Assembly (NCBI RefSeq): GCF_004362805.1
Contig: NZ_SNYF01000007.1
Location: forward strand, 186,001-250,000
Reading direction: 5' to 3'
Source: Algoriphagus boseongensis
Lineage (GTDB): Bacteria; Bacteroidota; Bacteroidia; Cytophagales; Cyclobacteriaceae
DNA: 64,000 bases
In this document: piece by piece, positions 1 through 9,062 of the stretch
How positions within the stretch are numbered: position 1 is the stretch's first letter
How the letters are laid out: the number at the start of each line of letters is the position of its first letter
Notes under the pieces: model-generated
The model's input: only the letters and a program-made list of their open reading frames with translations
What the model was told of the DNA's origin: nothing
Database searches by the model: none
Program-made: the position numbers and the translations under genes

Positions 1-444
1 AAAGTACTTGTCCAAGGATATACTTCCTTAGGCAAATTCAATTGTGATTTTGAGATTTTAGGAAAAGTAGATACGCTTAATTTTAATTCTCGAGGAACAC
101 AAAAAATAATGGAATTTCAAATTCCTGTAAAAAATTTCTCCTGTGGAAATTTTCTTATTACCAGTGATTTCCGGTCTACACTCAAAGCCGATGAATACCC
201 TTACGCGAAGGTGGTAGTCAAAAATTTCAGGGAAAAGTCTGGGAAGATTTTCTGCCATTTAAGTGTGAATTTAGTCGGTAAAAGGTTGGAGTTTCCTGAT
301 CTGATGCTTGAAAAAGTACCAGATGGATTGAGTGGCAAATTGATCCTTAACTTTCAAATGCTTGAATTGACTCCACCAAATAAGTTTGGGGGATTGGTAT
401 CAGTCGAAGACCAACTAGATCTGGAAGTGGTACTGGGGATTTGA
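1..444 (+). CDS. YceI-like periplasmic protein, 5'-truncated by the window edge
   Basis: The frame is open from base 1 to the TGA at 442-444, so the gene starts outside the window; the first ATG inside it (109) lies mid-domain and is probably not the true start. The visible 147 residues begin with a stretch reading VQGYTSLGKFNCDFE and are rich in alternating hydrophobic residues. This suits the all-beta lipocalin-like YceI fold, which in Bacteroidetes is usually a secreted protein of about 180-200 residues. YceI proteins bind isoprenoid-type lipids, but no ligand can be inferred here. A bidirectional terminator follows immediately and separates it from the convergent deacetylase gene. The family assignment is tentative; a generic secreted beta-sandwich protein is the alternative. 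Confidence 0.55.
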   Translation, partial: KVLVQGYTSLGKFNCDFEILGKVDTLNFNSRGTQKIMEFQIPVKNFSCGNFLITSDFRSTLKADEYPYAKVVVKNFREKSGKIFCHLSVNLVGKRLEFPDLMLEKVPDGLSGKLILNFQMLELTPPNKFGGLVSVEDQLDLEVVLGI

Positions 445-457
445 TCCCAAAGTAAAA

Positions 458-487
458 AGCCCTGAAAATTCATTCAGGGCTTTTTCA
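458..487. terminator. Bidirectional hairpin terminator
   Basis: A perfect 9-bp stem (AGCCCTGAA / TTCAGGGCT) with a short AT loop is flanked by A-rich and T-rich tracts on the two sides. It can therefore end transcription both of the YceI-like gene on plus and of the deacetylase gene on minus. Confidence 0.8.
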
Positions 488-529
488 TTTTTATAGGCTT
501 GGTCTTTACAATCTACTGGAAATTCAATC

Positions 530-1846
530 TCATTCTTTGACCAACTTGGCAGTTTCCGATCCAGGGATCAATTCATAGAGAACATAAACCCCTTTTTCAT
601 CCTCCTGAGTGGTAAGTGATCTCGTGTTTCCAGATGCATTCAGTGAAACAGAAGTCCAATCTTTAGGTACATAGGTTTTTAAAGTAAGAGGTTCAGAATA
701 AATCTGGGGATCCAAATTGGAGCTAAGCTTAATAAGGATTTCATCTCCCGTAAACTCAGTTTCAACCTTAGTTGCTTTCCGCTCTCTGAGATATTTTGTG
801 ATGTTTCTAAATGGAGCTATCCAAAGATTAGACTCATTTGATTTCATGTAGGAAAAGTATTCGACCAACTCCGGTCTTGCCTTAGGTTCCCAGCCTAAAT
901 TTTCTACCCCATGAAAAACCAAGACAAGCCATGTATTGTCGTGAGTCATCACTGTATCGACCCATGCTTTCATTTGGTCTACGCCTATCCGCGTAATTGG
1001 CCCTCTTTGCCACTGAACGTATTCTTTGGAAGATTGTCCGGGAGTCATTTGGCTTCCTCGATTGATTTCCTCCAGCCAGTCTTCAGGCATTCTATTTCTA
1101 AGGGAAGGATAAATTTTATGTGCATACTCCATCACCCGCTCATTTTCGGTTCCATAAGGTCCTTCTGCACTGAAAATGGATTCTTGTCCGATAAATTTTT
1201 CCAAATCCGCTTTGCTTTGCTCCAGCTCGTAAAGCATGTTTACTTCATCCAAAACTGCCAATCTAGGATGGGTAACGGTATGGGAAGCGATTTCATGCCC
1301 CTGTGCTGAATAGGATTTATACTGTTCCCAGGAAGTCGTATCCTCTCGGTTGTTATGAAATACCACTGCGTCTGTATTTTTCATTTTTCCCGTTCTGATT
1401 TTTAGATATCCCTCATCTAAAAGGGTATATGCCTCTTCAATTTTCCCCTGCTCAAAAAGAGACCCGACTCTGGCGTGGTAGTCTTCGGCCTCAGTGGTGC
1501 CTGTAAAGGCTATTAAGGAAGCCCGCTCAAAGAAGTTCGAGGAATCAGTTTTGATCCGTGAAGTTTCTTCAATAATCTCCTTAGGATTTCTACCTATAAA
1601 TTTTCCTTTGCCTGATCCTTCTACTTTTCCAGTGATGATGTAGAAAGTGGCCTTAAGATCCAAGCTGTCCAATATCGGTTTGGCAATCGTCAATTGGTTG
1701 ACGATCCCGTCATCAAAGGTGATGGAGATGGCACCGGTTTTATTCCCTTGCCATTTGGTGATTTCTGTTTTTCCAACTTGTGGATCAGGAGTTGAACAGG
1801 AAAGGAGGAGGGCTCCAAGTCCAAGTAAGTATAGGTAAGATTTCAT
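530..1846 (-). CDS. Polysaccharide deacetylase (NodB-homology) lipoprotein
   Basis: Secreted carbohydrate esterase family 4-type protein, 438 residues, expected to remove N- or O-acetyl groups from a polysaccharide. The N-terminus is a lipoprotein signal (LLLSC, lipidated Cys17). Motif 1 is TFDDG at 43-47, with catalytic and metal aspartates, and motif 2 is HTVTH at 189-193, giving the two metal histidines. The spacing between the two motifs is about 140 residues, far longer than the roughly 50 usual in NodB domains, so residues 73-170 look like an inserted helical segment. The C-terminal 70 residues resemble a small beta domain. It is monocistronic: the next minus-strand gene upstream ends at its own terminator. 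The substrate is unknown. Confidence 0.85.
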   Translation of the reverse strand: MKSYLYLLGLGALLLSCSTPDPQVGKTEITKWQGNKTGAISITFDDGIVNQLTIAKPILDSLDLKATFYIITGKVEGSGKGKFIGRNPKEIIEETSRIKTDSSNFFERASLIAFTGTTEAEDYHARVGSLFEQGKIEEAYTLLDEGYLKIRTGKMKNTDAVVFHNNREDTTSWEQYKSYSAQGHEIASHTVTHPRLAVLDEVNMLYELEQSKADLEKFIGQESIFSAEGPYGTENERVMEYAHKIYPSLRNRMPEDWLEEINRGSQMTPGQSSKEYVQWQRGPITRIGVDQMKAWVDTVMTHDNTWLVLVFHGVENLGWEPKARPELVEYFSYMKSNESNLWIAPFRNITKYLRERKATKVETEFTGDEILIKLSSNLDPQIYSEPLTLKTYVPKDWTSVSLNASGNTRSLTTQEDEKGVYVLYELIPGSETAKLVKE

Positions 1847-1966
1847 GGGGTGAATGTTTCCAGCAATTTTTTAAAAAATCCATGACTTCCCAAACCATTG
1901 ATATAAAGGTGGAAGTATGTCCAATTTTGGCATCTTTTTTTAATGCGCTCACAGATGACTTTCAAC

Positions 1967-1999
1967 AAAAAAAGCATTGGGATTACCAATGCTTTTTTA
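1967..1999 (-). terminator. Hairpin terminator after the haem-protein pair
   Basis: A 9-bp stem (AAGCATTGG / CCAATGCTT) is flanked by A and T tracts. It lies 27 bases past the stop codon at 2026 and ends the two-gene haem operon. Confidence 0.75.
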
Positions 2000-2025
2000 A
2001 TTTTTGAATCCAAAGACAGGAGGGA

Positions 2026-2523
2026 TCACTCCACACTGTCCTCTTCCTCTAATTCTTCTTCTTCTTCCTCTACAACCAAGTCCATTGTAGTTTCTGCCCA
2101 CTCAACTAGCTGCTTGATTTGAGCTTCATTAAGCTTGGCGGAGCTATGGATTGCAGTATAAATTCCCATAGGCATTTCCCCTTCACTGACCTCAATACTG
2201 ATGTCATCCAGCTTTTCAAGCTTTTCCATCATATCGTAATCAGTCCAGGTAGAAAAATTAAGTTCCTCTCTTGCTTCCCTTACATCCTTGGCGACTAGCC
2301 AAGAAAAAGGAGCAACATGGGAATACCAAGGGTAGTTTGTAGTGTTGCTATGGCAGTCGTAGCAGGATTGTTTAAGCATTCTTCCGACTTCATCAGAAAC
2401 AATTCCGGTTCCGATCAGGTCTCCGGGATTTTCTGTTTCCACTACGGGTAATTCATTGGGGACAAATTGAAGGGCGACTAGGATTACTCCCAAGCCGCCC
2501 AATAAGTACTGCCAAGTCTTCAT
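2026..2523 (-). CDS. Haem-binding domain protein (CxxCH), membrane-anchored
   Basis: Small c-type cytochrome-like protein of 165 residues. Residues 5-21 form an uncleaved anchor or signal peptide. The haem motif CYDCH is at 54-58 and is followed by a NYPWYSHVAPFSW stretch that is characteristic of the Bacteroidetes/PVC haem-binding domain (Haem_bd family). The C-terminus is an acidic run of glutamates (about residues 150-165). It should sit on the periplasmic face as an electron carrier. Its start overlaps the stop of the upstream haem gene as TAATG (shared base 2523), so the two are probably translationally coupled. Confidence 0.85.
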   Translation of the reverse strand: MKTWQYLLGGLGVILVALQFVPNELPVVETENPGDLIGTGIVSDEVGRMLKQSCYDCHSNTTNYPWYSHVAPFSWLVAKDVREAREELNFSTWTDYDMMEKLEKLDDISIEVSEGEMPMGIYTAIHSSAKLNEAQIKQLVEWAETTMDLVVEEEEEELEEEDSVE

Positions 2524-2918
2524 TATTCACTTTTTTTCTTCTTACCGGTACTCCAAGCCATAAGAGTTGCGGTTTCCTCTGCAGTTAATTTTTTATCAGG
2601 GTTGGATTCCAAAAATCTAGCAGGAGGCATTGCACCTTCTTCAAGTTCTTCGGTGATTTTACCCATGGTAGCTAAAGCCTTTGACTTTTTGGCTGCTTCC
2701 AAAGCATCCCAGTCTAATTTTGCCTTGCCTTTTTCATTTTTGGATTCTGCATTATGGCATCCGTAGCACTTCTGCTGAACAATCGCTTTGACATCAGCCG
2801 GAAGGGCAGGAGCCTCAGGATTCAAAATAGGATGATCGTTGGATTCCGATTTTGGAATTGCCTGAAAGAAAAGAACAGCCACGATTGCTGCTACTGGGAG
2901 TAAAGAAAGTTTTTTCAT
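2523..2918 (-). CDS. Small periplasmic c-type cytochrome / haem-binding protein
   Basis: 131 residues with an N-terminal hydrophobic signal (residues 5-20) and one haem c motif CYGCH at 51-55. A conserved MPPARFLESNP segment near residue 100 could supply the distal methionine. It is the first gene of a two-gene operon with the 165-residue haem protein. Small paired proteins of this type accompany dehydrogenases and cytochrome systems in Bacteroidetes, so a periplasmic electron-transfer role is inferred. The PVC-type dehydrogenase at 5.3-8.3 kb is a possible partner but is not in the same transcript. Confidence 0.8.
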   Translation of the reverse strand: MKKLSLLPVAAIVAVLFFQAIPKSESNDHPILNPEAPALPADVKAIVQQKCYGCHNAESKNEKGKAKLDWDALEAAKKSKALATMGKITEELEEGAMPPARFLESNPDKKLTAEETATLMAWSTGKKKKSE

Positions 2919-3163
2919 AGGTAGATAGTGTTGAAGGATGTGAAAGAAATTTCTGTAGTAAATTTTAATAGTGCAATTTTATTTTACAAAAATGATCAAT
3001 GAAGATAATCAATCATTATGGATTGCTTACGTTGCCAAATAGTATTGCGTTGTGTGAAATAGATGAAACTTCTCTTTTATGGGGCTGAATCTTGCTATTC
3101 CATCGACCAATTTTTTTGTGTAATGAACCTTCTTTTTTGGATTCCAAGCTAAAATTTAAACCC

Positions 3164-3195
3164 TATCAAACCCTTTTCTCGTGAAAGGGTTGATA
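3164..3195 (+). other. Imperfect inverted repeat just upstream of the methyltransferase
   Basis: TATCAAACCC...GGGTTGATA arms, about 13-15 bp with small bulges, end 13 bases before the ATG at 3209. It could be an mRNA leader hairpin or an operator. It has no clean U-tract, so it is not called a terminator. The rest of the 290-base gap (2919-3208) shows no gene. Confidence 0.35.
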
Positions 3196-3208
3196 AAAGA
3201 AAAACTGC

Positions 3209-3928
3209 ATGAGAAGAATTTTAATAGGATTGGTTTGTATTCTGAGTTTTAATTTTTGTTCCTATTCTCAGCAAAAACAAAATGAGGAATCTCCCTACAC
3301 CTACAAAAAGGCCAGTCCCGATGGAATTGGGAAAGTATATTTGGGTAGGGAAATTTCGTTTGTCATGGGTTTTGAAGGTGCCGTTTGGCTGGAACGTCAG
3401 ACAAGAGAAGTGGAGGAAAGTGTTTCTCTGGCCATCAAAAATCTACCCATTTCAAGTGCAAGTGTCGTAGCAGATATCGGCGCTGGCTCGGGTTATTATA
3501 CTTTCAAAATTGCTCCCAGAGTTCCAAAAGGCAAGGTTTACGCTGTGGAAATTCAGAAAACTGCAGTGGATTACCTGACTAAAAGAAGGACCGAGTTGGG
3601 ATTTCCCCAAGTGAGTCCAATTTTAGGAGATGAAAAATCACCAAGACTTCCTCAGAATTCAGTTGACTTAGCCATTATGGTCGATGTATACCATGAATTG
3701 GAATATCCAGTGGAGATGCTTGCTGAAATCCGAAAAGCTCTGAAGCCTCAGGGTAAATTGCTTCTGATTGAATACCGAGGGGAGGATGAGTGGATTCCCA
3801 TCAAGCCACTGCATAAGATGACAGTCCGTCAAGCGTCCAAAGAACTGGAAGCTAATGGTTTCAAATTGGTTGAGAATGGAAAATTCCTTCCCATCCAGCA
3901 CTATCTGATTTTTCAGAAAACAGATTGA
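3209..3928 (+). CDS. Secreted class I SAM-dependent methyltransferase
   Basis: 239 residues. Motif I of Rossmann methyltransferases is clear (VADIGAGSGYY, 88-97), followed by an acidic ribose-binding residue in YAVEIQ (Glu114) and a motif IV-like segment, VDLAIMVDVYHELEYP. The first 20 residues form an export signal ending near CSYSQQ, which is unusual because SAM is cytoplasmic. Such exported methyltransferases are nonetheless common in Bacteroidetes genomes, and some may be retained at the inner face of the membrane. The substrate is unknown. The gene stands alone and converges with the ADP-ribosylglycohydrolase gene 9 bases away. Confidence 0.8.
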   Translation: MRRILIGLVCILSFNFCSYSQQKQNEESPYTYKKASPDGIGKVYLGREISFVMGFEGAVWLERQTREVEESVSLAIKNLPISSASVVADIGAGSGYYTFKIAPRVPKGKVYAVEIQKTAVDYLTKRRTELGFPQVSPILGDEKSPRLPQNSVDLAIMVDVYHELEYPVEMLAEIRKALKPQGKLLLIEYRGEDEWIPIKPLHKMTVRQASKELEANGFKLVENGKFLPIQHYLIFQKTD

Positions 3929-3937
3929 GTCGGATTG

Positions 3938-5266
3938 TTATTTGGCAGGGATAATTTGGAGTGCGCTTTTTTCTACGCTCCATACTCCATTTTCCAGTTT
4001 CCCGCCCATTCTTTCCTGCATTACTCTGTCTAGGATTTGCAAGCCTTTGTCGGCCATATTTTCAAAGGTGTCAATCCCGTCATTTGGGAATCCTTTTCTA
4101 GTCCGGTGAATCCAGAATTTGTTCGAGAATTTTCTTCCAAAAGCCTTTTCTACTCCCTCTTTTCCATACATAAAACCGAGCATTCCTCCCCAGGTGGCCG
4201 TTGGATTGTCTGAATCCCATCCGCAAAGCGCACCAATTTTTATAGTCTCTTTCAGGTCACCCTCCCCATAAAGCAAGGAAATAATACTTGCTCCGAAATT
4301 AATTCCTGCAGCGGCGCATCCGTGACAATATTCTTCCCTCGTGGCTAAATCGTAGCCGTCTTCTTGAAGGATTTGATATTTTTCGTGTAAAGCGTCACGG
4401 GTGGCTTCCCAAGGTAATCCAGCTTCATAATTCCCTTTTACGAAATCAAACATTTTAGCCGAATAGGAATCCTCGGGAAGTCTTTTTCTTGCCTCCATGG
4501 CCATCCATTTGGTCTTTTCCTTCAAACTCGGATGCGCTGTTTCCAAGCCAGCCAAAGAATACATGATCACATAGAATTCCGAGATCCAAGCGGCATTTTC
4601 CTGAGCCGTGGTTCTGATCGGTAAATGCGCCATTTCCAAGGCAATATCAGGCCTTCCCGGAGCGAATAAGCCAAAAATCTCAGTAGTCAATTGGGCATCG
4701 ATCATTTCGAATTGAGAATTCAGGGTCGGATCAGAAGTCTGTGGAGGCAAGATTCCCTTTCTCATTAGATCAAAGGCTTGCTGATTGGAAACCCAGAGGT
4801 AATTTTCTTCTTCCTCTAGGATATGATCTAGCCAACCTTGGCGGATTTGTTCCGGGCTGAGCTGAGTGGTTTGATGCTTTAGAAGCAATTCCTGGTAAAT
4901 GTATTCGATGTCTGTATCGTCATCTGCTCCCCAAATACTGTCCTCCTTTGCGAAGATGAAATCAATGATGGGAGAGTAATTATTAGATCCCCAAATATTG
5001 GGTTGGTCGGGCTTTCCCCAGTCCTCCCGAGTATAAAACCCTTCACCCTTACCTTCTTTGGTCGGAATGCCGATTTTATCCATTTCAGTGATCAGACCAG
5101 TCCAATTGGCGATGCATTGTCCCAGCCAAAAACCATAGAGTTTTTCACCATAGGCATCTCTTGAATACTGGAGGGTTTCGACTTGGAAGGTCGTTTCTGG
5201 ATTTTTACACCCTGCAATAGAAATCAGGAGAAAAAGGCTTAAAAGAATTAGCTTGTGTTTTTGCAT
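3938..5266 (-). CDS. ADP-ribosylglycohydrolase-family lipoprotein
   Basis: 442 residues of the DraG/ADP-ribosylglycohydrolase fold. Both metal-binding signatures are visible: DDDTD at 115-119 and a C-terminal GWDSDNPTATWGG segment equivalent to the family's GxDSDTxA motif. Family members release ADP-ribose from proteins or act on related glycosides using two magnesium ions. Here the protein has a lipoprotein signal (SIAGC, Cys20), so it acts outside the cytoplasm, where NAD-derived ADP-ribosylation is rare; a glycoside or nucleoside-like substrate is therefore also possible. It lies 27 bases downstream of the dehydrogenase gene and is likely co-transcribed with it. Confidence 0.82.
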   Translation of the reverse strand: MQKHKLILLSLFLLISIAGCKNPETTFQVETLQYSRDAYGEKLYGFWLGQCIANWTGLITEMDKIGIPTKEGKGEGFYTREDWGKPDQPNIWGSNNYSPIIDFIFAKEDSIWGADDDTDIEYIYQELLLKHQTTQLSPEQIRQGWLDHILEEEENYLWVSNQQAFDLMRKGILPPQTSDPTLNSQFEMIDAQLTTEIFGLFAPGRPDIALEMAHLPIRTTAQENAAWISEFYVIMYSLAGLETAHPSLKEKTKWMAMEARKRLPEDSYSAKMFDFVKGNYEAGLPWEATRDALHEKYQILQEDGYDLATREEYCHGCAAAGINFGASIISLLYGEGDLKETIKIGALCGWDSDNPTATWGGMLGFMYGKEGVEKAFGRKFSNKFWIHRTRKGFPNDGIDTFENMADKGLQILDRVMQERMGGKLENGVWSVEKSALQIIPAK

Positions 5267-5293
5267 GGCTGGGTTGGATTTGATTTTTTTATT

Positions 5294-8200
5294 CTATTTC
5301 AAAGTCCCCAAATACTCCACCAAATCCACCAATTCCTGTTCAGTAAGAGGAAATGCAGGCATTAATGATTCTCCCAATTGAGTGACAGATTCAATATCTG
5401 CCAATTTGTAAATGGTCTGCTCACCACTTCCGACCAGTTTGACGATTAAGTCATTTTCGGTTTTCGAGTTGACAATGCAGCGGATTTCTTTTCCGTCTTT
5501 GAATTTTACCAACTGGGTTTCATAGCCGAATCCCATTCCCTCGGATGGGTAAATGATGGCATTGATCAAGGCTTCCCGGCTTAGCTTCGCACCGATTTGA
5601 GAAAGAGCAGGACCAAAGTCAACTCCTTCCTTATCGATTTTGTGGCAGGCAAGACAGTAGGTTGCCGCGATAGTTTTTCCGACCGCAGCATCGCCTTTGG
5701 AAGACATCATTTTAACCAAATCATAGCCTTGGGCAATGCTATCTCCATATTTTTCAGCAGCCAACTGGCGGATATTTGAATTCCAGGAGCCCATTAAAAT
5801 CTTTTGAGCTATAGGAAGAAGATCGGCTGGGATTTCATCTTTTTTGGCAAATTCCCAAAGAACGGCTTCAGATTGGTAGCCTTTCGCTTCCTCCATGGCA
5901 GCAGTTCGTATCGCATTTGAAGCATTGGGATTTCCCCAGAATTTATTCAGGAGAGTTGCCATTTCTGGACTGTCCACAGCTCCAAATTTCCGAATCGCCA
6001 AAATGGCCTTGGCCTCATCGGTATCCTTCATCGCCTTTTCGATATCCGTTATTCCATACAACTGGGTAAAAATCCCCGCAGAAGTATTCGCCAGACTTCT
6101 ATTGTCATTTTGGTAAATGAGACTAAGCAGTCGTTCTTTTTGATCCTTGAGTTGGTATTTTCTGACAATCTCCAGGAAATCTCTGTCATCTGGAATAGAA
6201 CCCGCTTTGGACTTGGCAAGAGATAAGAGCTGGCCGTCAGGCTTTTTCGAATCAAATGCCGCTTGGCGTAAAATGATTACCTGATCTTCGTTTTGCCCTT
6301 TTGCAAGCAGGTTTTTCAAAGTTTGATTTTTTAAATCGGGATTTTGAAAGTCCAAAGCCCGATAGTAGCGATAGTCAGCAGGACTAGCTTCTTCTAAAAT
6401 CAATTCTTCCAGCAAAGCTGGAGTAGAAGATGATCTGGACCTCCAGACAATATCTTTTGCCTCAGCCTTGGATTTCCAATCTGGCCCTGCTTTTTCAAGG
6501 TACACAGGAAGGTAAGTTTCCCATTGGTATTCCCCAGCTATCCCAAGTGCTTCCAAGTACCAGCGATCTCCAGACCTATAGCCTTCAGCCAGTTTTTGCC
6601 AAATTTCCGGCGCGTCTTGATAGCGAATTGCCTCCGCTACTTCCCTTTTTACTTGATCTGATGGGTCCCCGGCCATTTTCAAAAGAAAGGCAGGATCATT
6701 CATTTTTTTGATTCGATAGGCTTTTATGGCAGCGACACGGATATTCTCATCTTGATCCTCAGCAGCTTTTTTGATGAATTCATTCCCATTTGGAAGTTGG
6801 ATCAAAAGCCAAAATGCCCTCGCCTTCATCCTTGAGTTTTCAAGGGCATAGAATTTTTCTAAAATCCCTCTGGCTTCTTCTCCTTTTTCCTTTAGCGCCA
6901 TAAAGGCCTTGAAATGGATGGCTCTGTTTGGATTTTGAAGCAATTCAATCAAAGACTCATCGGTGGAATAGTCCGGAGCACTTACCCGATACTTAGATCT
7001 TTTAGGAGCTAGGCGATAAATTCTCCCTTTTTCCAAATCTCCAACTGCATGTCCACCCACTCCCGGATCATACCAGTCGGAAATAAAAATCGATCCATCC
7101 GGAGCCACTGTCACATCGGAGGGCCTAAACCAATTGTCCCGGGCATTGCCATCGAGGATTTTGACCACTTCCCCAGTAAAACCAGCACCAGACGGCTTGA
7201 CTGGATACATGCGGATTACGTTTGGTCCGGCATCGGCATGAATGACCTGATTTTGGTATTCTTCAGGAAGTAATTTGCCTTCATAGACCAAAATTCCTGT
7301 AGGAGAACCCGCATAATTCTGAATCAAATTGGGAACTACACCCGGATCGTTGAGATGCCAGTGCTGCTGCCAAACCGAATCCTCCATATTGACTCGACGT
7401 GTTCTCCAGTCGGCTTTGGTGATTTCATCTTTGAAGCCATAGTTGCCATAATCCATCACAAAGTTGATTCGGGTGGAGCGGTTGCCATCGTCATCGTTGT
7501 CACTTTGCCACATCCGTCCATAGCTATCAACCGAGACCTCGTAATTATTTCTGAAGTTCCAAGCTAAAACCTCCGGATTGCTTCCATCGGGATCACATCG
7601 GAAAACCATTCCTTCCTGATAAGGGGCTGTTTCTGAAGTAACTGGTCGGCCTAAAGGATCCAAAATCGGGCTACCATCGGCATAGTGAAGCCCTTTTCCT
7701 TCATTTCCATAGTTAAAATAGAGCTTCCCATCGGGGCCAAAAGTAAAGGCATGCATACCATGGTCATGTTGAACTCCGCCAACTCCAGTGAAGAGTACTT
7801 CTTTTTTGTCGGGGATATCATCTCCATTTTCATCGGTAAATACAAAGACATTGGGGCTGACAGATACAAAAACCTTATTTCCGAAAACAGCTATTCCCAA
7901 TGCTGCATTAATATCAGTTCCCTGATAAAAAACGGTGGACTTATCTGCTTTTGAGTCCCCATCTGTATCCTCCAAAATCAGAATTCGATCTCCCTCAGCC
8001 TTGGTTGGGTTTTTGGGATTGAGCTGAATCCTGTAATTGTAAGCCTCGGTGACCCAAACCCTGCCCCGATCATCAATGTCCATATTGGTTGGATTCGTGA
8101 GCATGGGTTCAGAAGCAAAAAGCTCCAATTCCAGCCGATCATCCAAAACCTCAATTCCATCCAAAGCAAACTCAGGAGATCGCTTTTGCTCCTCAGTCAG

Positions 8201-8296
8201 AGCGTCGTATTGTTCTTGAGTGAGTTTTGGTTTTTCTTTTTCGCAGGAAATAAGGAAAAAACTGGCCAAGACTAGGCCTGCAATAGAGGATTTCAT
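5294..8296 (-). CDS. PVC-type membrane-bound dehydrogenase with HEAT repeats and C-terminal cytochrome c
   Basis: 1000-residue lipoprotein (LISC, Cys18) with the architecture first noted in Planctomycetes. An N-terminal six-bladed propeller of glucose/sorbosone-dehydrogenase type (about 50-430; calcium-like acidic loops such as DTDGDSKAD) is followed by HEAT-like helical repeats (about 440-850) and a C-terminal haem domain with CLACH at 881-885. A plausible distal Met is in ESLMPAF near 979. It should oxidise a sugar or similar substrate at the cell surface or in the periplasm and pass electrons to its own haem. It is followed by the ADP-ribosylglycohydrolase gene and preceded, 62 bases away, by a TPR protein gene. 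The exact substrate is unknown. Confidence 0.88.
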   Translation of the reverse strand: MKSSIAGLVLASFFLISCEKEKPKLTQEQYDALTEEQKRSPEFALDGIEVLDDRLELELFASEPMLTNPTNMDIDDRGRVWVTEAYNYRIQLNPKNPTKAEGDRILILEDTDGDSKADKSTVFYQGTDINAALGIAVFGNKVFVSVSPNVFVFTDENGDDIPDKKEVLFTGVGGVQHDHGMHAFTFGPDGKLYFNYGNEGKGLHYADGSPILDPLGRPVTSETAPYQEGMVFRCDPDGSNPEVLAWNFRNNYEVSVDSYGRMWQSDNDDDGNRSTRINFVMDYGNYGFKDEITKADWRTRRVNMEDSVWQQHWHLNDPGVVPNLIQNYAGSPTGILVYEGKLLPEEYQNQVIHADAGPNVIRMYPVKPSGAGFTGEVVKILDGNARDNWFRPSDVTVAPDGSIFISDWYDPGVGGHAVGDLEKGRIYRLAPKRSKYRVSAPDYSTDESLIELLQNPNRAIHFKAFMALKEKGEEARGILEKFYALENSRMKARAFWLLIQLPNGNEFIKKAAEDQDENIRVAAIKAYRIKKMNDPAFLLKMAGDPSDQVKREVAEAIRYQDAPEIWQKLAEGYRSGDRWYLEALGIAGEYQWETYLPVYLEKAGPDWKSKAEAKDIVWRSRSSSTPALLEELILEEASPADYRYYRALDFQNPDLKNQTLKNLLAKGQNEDQVIILRQAAFDSKKPDGQLLSLAKSKAGSIPDDRDFLEIVRKYQLKDQKERLLSLIYQNDNRSLANTSAGIFTQLYGITDIEKAMKDTDEAKAILAIRKFGAVDSPEMATLLNKFWGNPNASNAIRTAAMEEAKGYQSEAVLWEFAKKDEIPADLLPIAQKILMGSWNSNIRQLAAEKYGDSIAQGYDLVKMMSSKGDAAVGKTIAATYCLACHKIDKEGVDFGPALSQIGAKLSREALINAIIYPSEGMGFGYETQLVKFKDGKEIRCIVNSKTENDLIVKLVGSGEQTIYKLADIESVTQLGESLMPAFPLTEQELVDLVEYLGTLK

Positions 8297-8358
8297 AAGT
8301 GTTCAGGTTTATCGGGCTTGATTGTCTTGAAAATAAACCTTTACACTCTGAATACCAA

Positions 8359-9018
8359 TTATTTCATTTTCTCGAGTATGACCTGCGCATTTTGCTGATT
8401 TAAATCGTAAATATTGGAAGCCTTTAAGAGATGAGTTTTGGCTTCTTCCAACTTGTTCATCTTGAGGTAGGATAGGGCAGTATACCAAGGTACAAACTGG
8501 GCACTTTCTGAGTCTGGAGAAATCATACTCATAATCGGAATGGCTTTTTCGGGACGGCCATTCGCCAATTGACTCAATCCCAGGAATAATTCTGCTTGGT
8601 CGGATTCTCCCTGAGTGAGTACTAATTCAAAAATTTCAATTGCCTTGGGGTAGTTTTTGGCTTGGTAAGCCTCCAGTCCTTCTTTAAGCTTTGAATTTCC
8701 TGTTTTTGAAAGAAAGGAATCCACTGGAATGGGTTGGTAATATTTCGAATAGAGCTTTTCACCCGGAGGTGCACTCAGGCTTAAAAAAAGAAAAATTCCA
8801 GAAGCGACGATGGCTGTAGCAATGACGATCGAGATTATCCAGGATTTCGGAGAAAAGGGCTCTTTTAGGGTAGTTTTGGGTTCCAGAGAAGCTTTAAATG
8901 CTTCTAATTCGGCTTGGTAACTCGGATTTTCACGCAATAGGCTTTCTAGCAATTCCCGATCTTTGGGATCAAGTTTTCCCTCAAGGTAAGATTTGAAAAG
9001 TACGTTTTGGTCCAGCAT
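8359..9018 (-). CDS. TPR membrane protein with anti-sigma-like N-terminus
   Basis: 219 residues from the ATG at 9018; an earlier TTG three bases upstream is less likely. Residues 1-50 are cytoplasmic and helical, with a LEGKLDPKDRELLESLL segment like those of anti-sigma factor N-termini. A single transmembrane helix lies at about 60-80, and the rest is extracytoplasmic TPR-like repeats (about 105-215). The layout suggests a membrane-spanning sensor or scaffold rather than an enzyme. No sigma-factor gene is adjacent, so an anti-sigma role is only a possibility. It sits 44 bases downstream of the btuD-like gene and may be the tail of that operon. Confidence 0.65.
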   Translation of the reverse strand: MLDQNVLFKSYLEGKLDPKDRELLESLLRENPSYQAELEAFKASLEPKTTLKEPFSPKSWIISIVIATAIVASGIFLFLSLSAPPGEKLYSKYYQPIPVDSFLSKTGNSKLKEGLEAYQAKNYPKAIEIFELVLTQGESDQAELFLGLSQLANGRPEKAIPIMSMISPDSESAQFVPWYTALSYLKMNKLEEAKTHLLKASNIYDLNQQNAQVILEKMK

Positions 9019-9062
9019 CAATCAATCCCATTTAAAAGTAAAATCCAATTTAGAAAAGGGAA

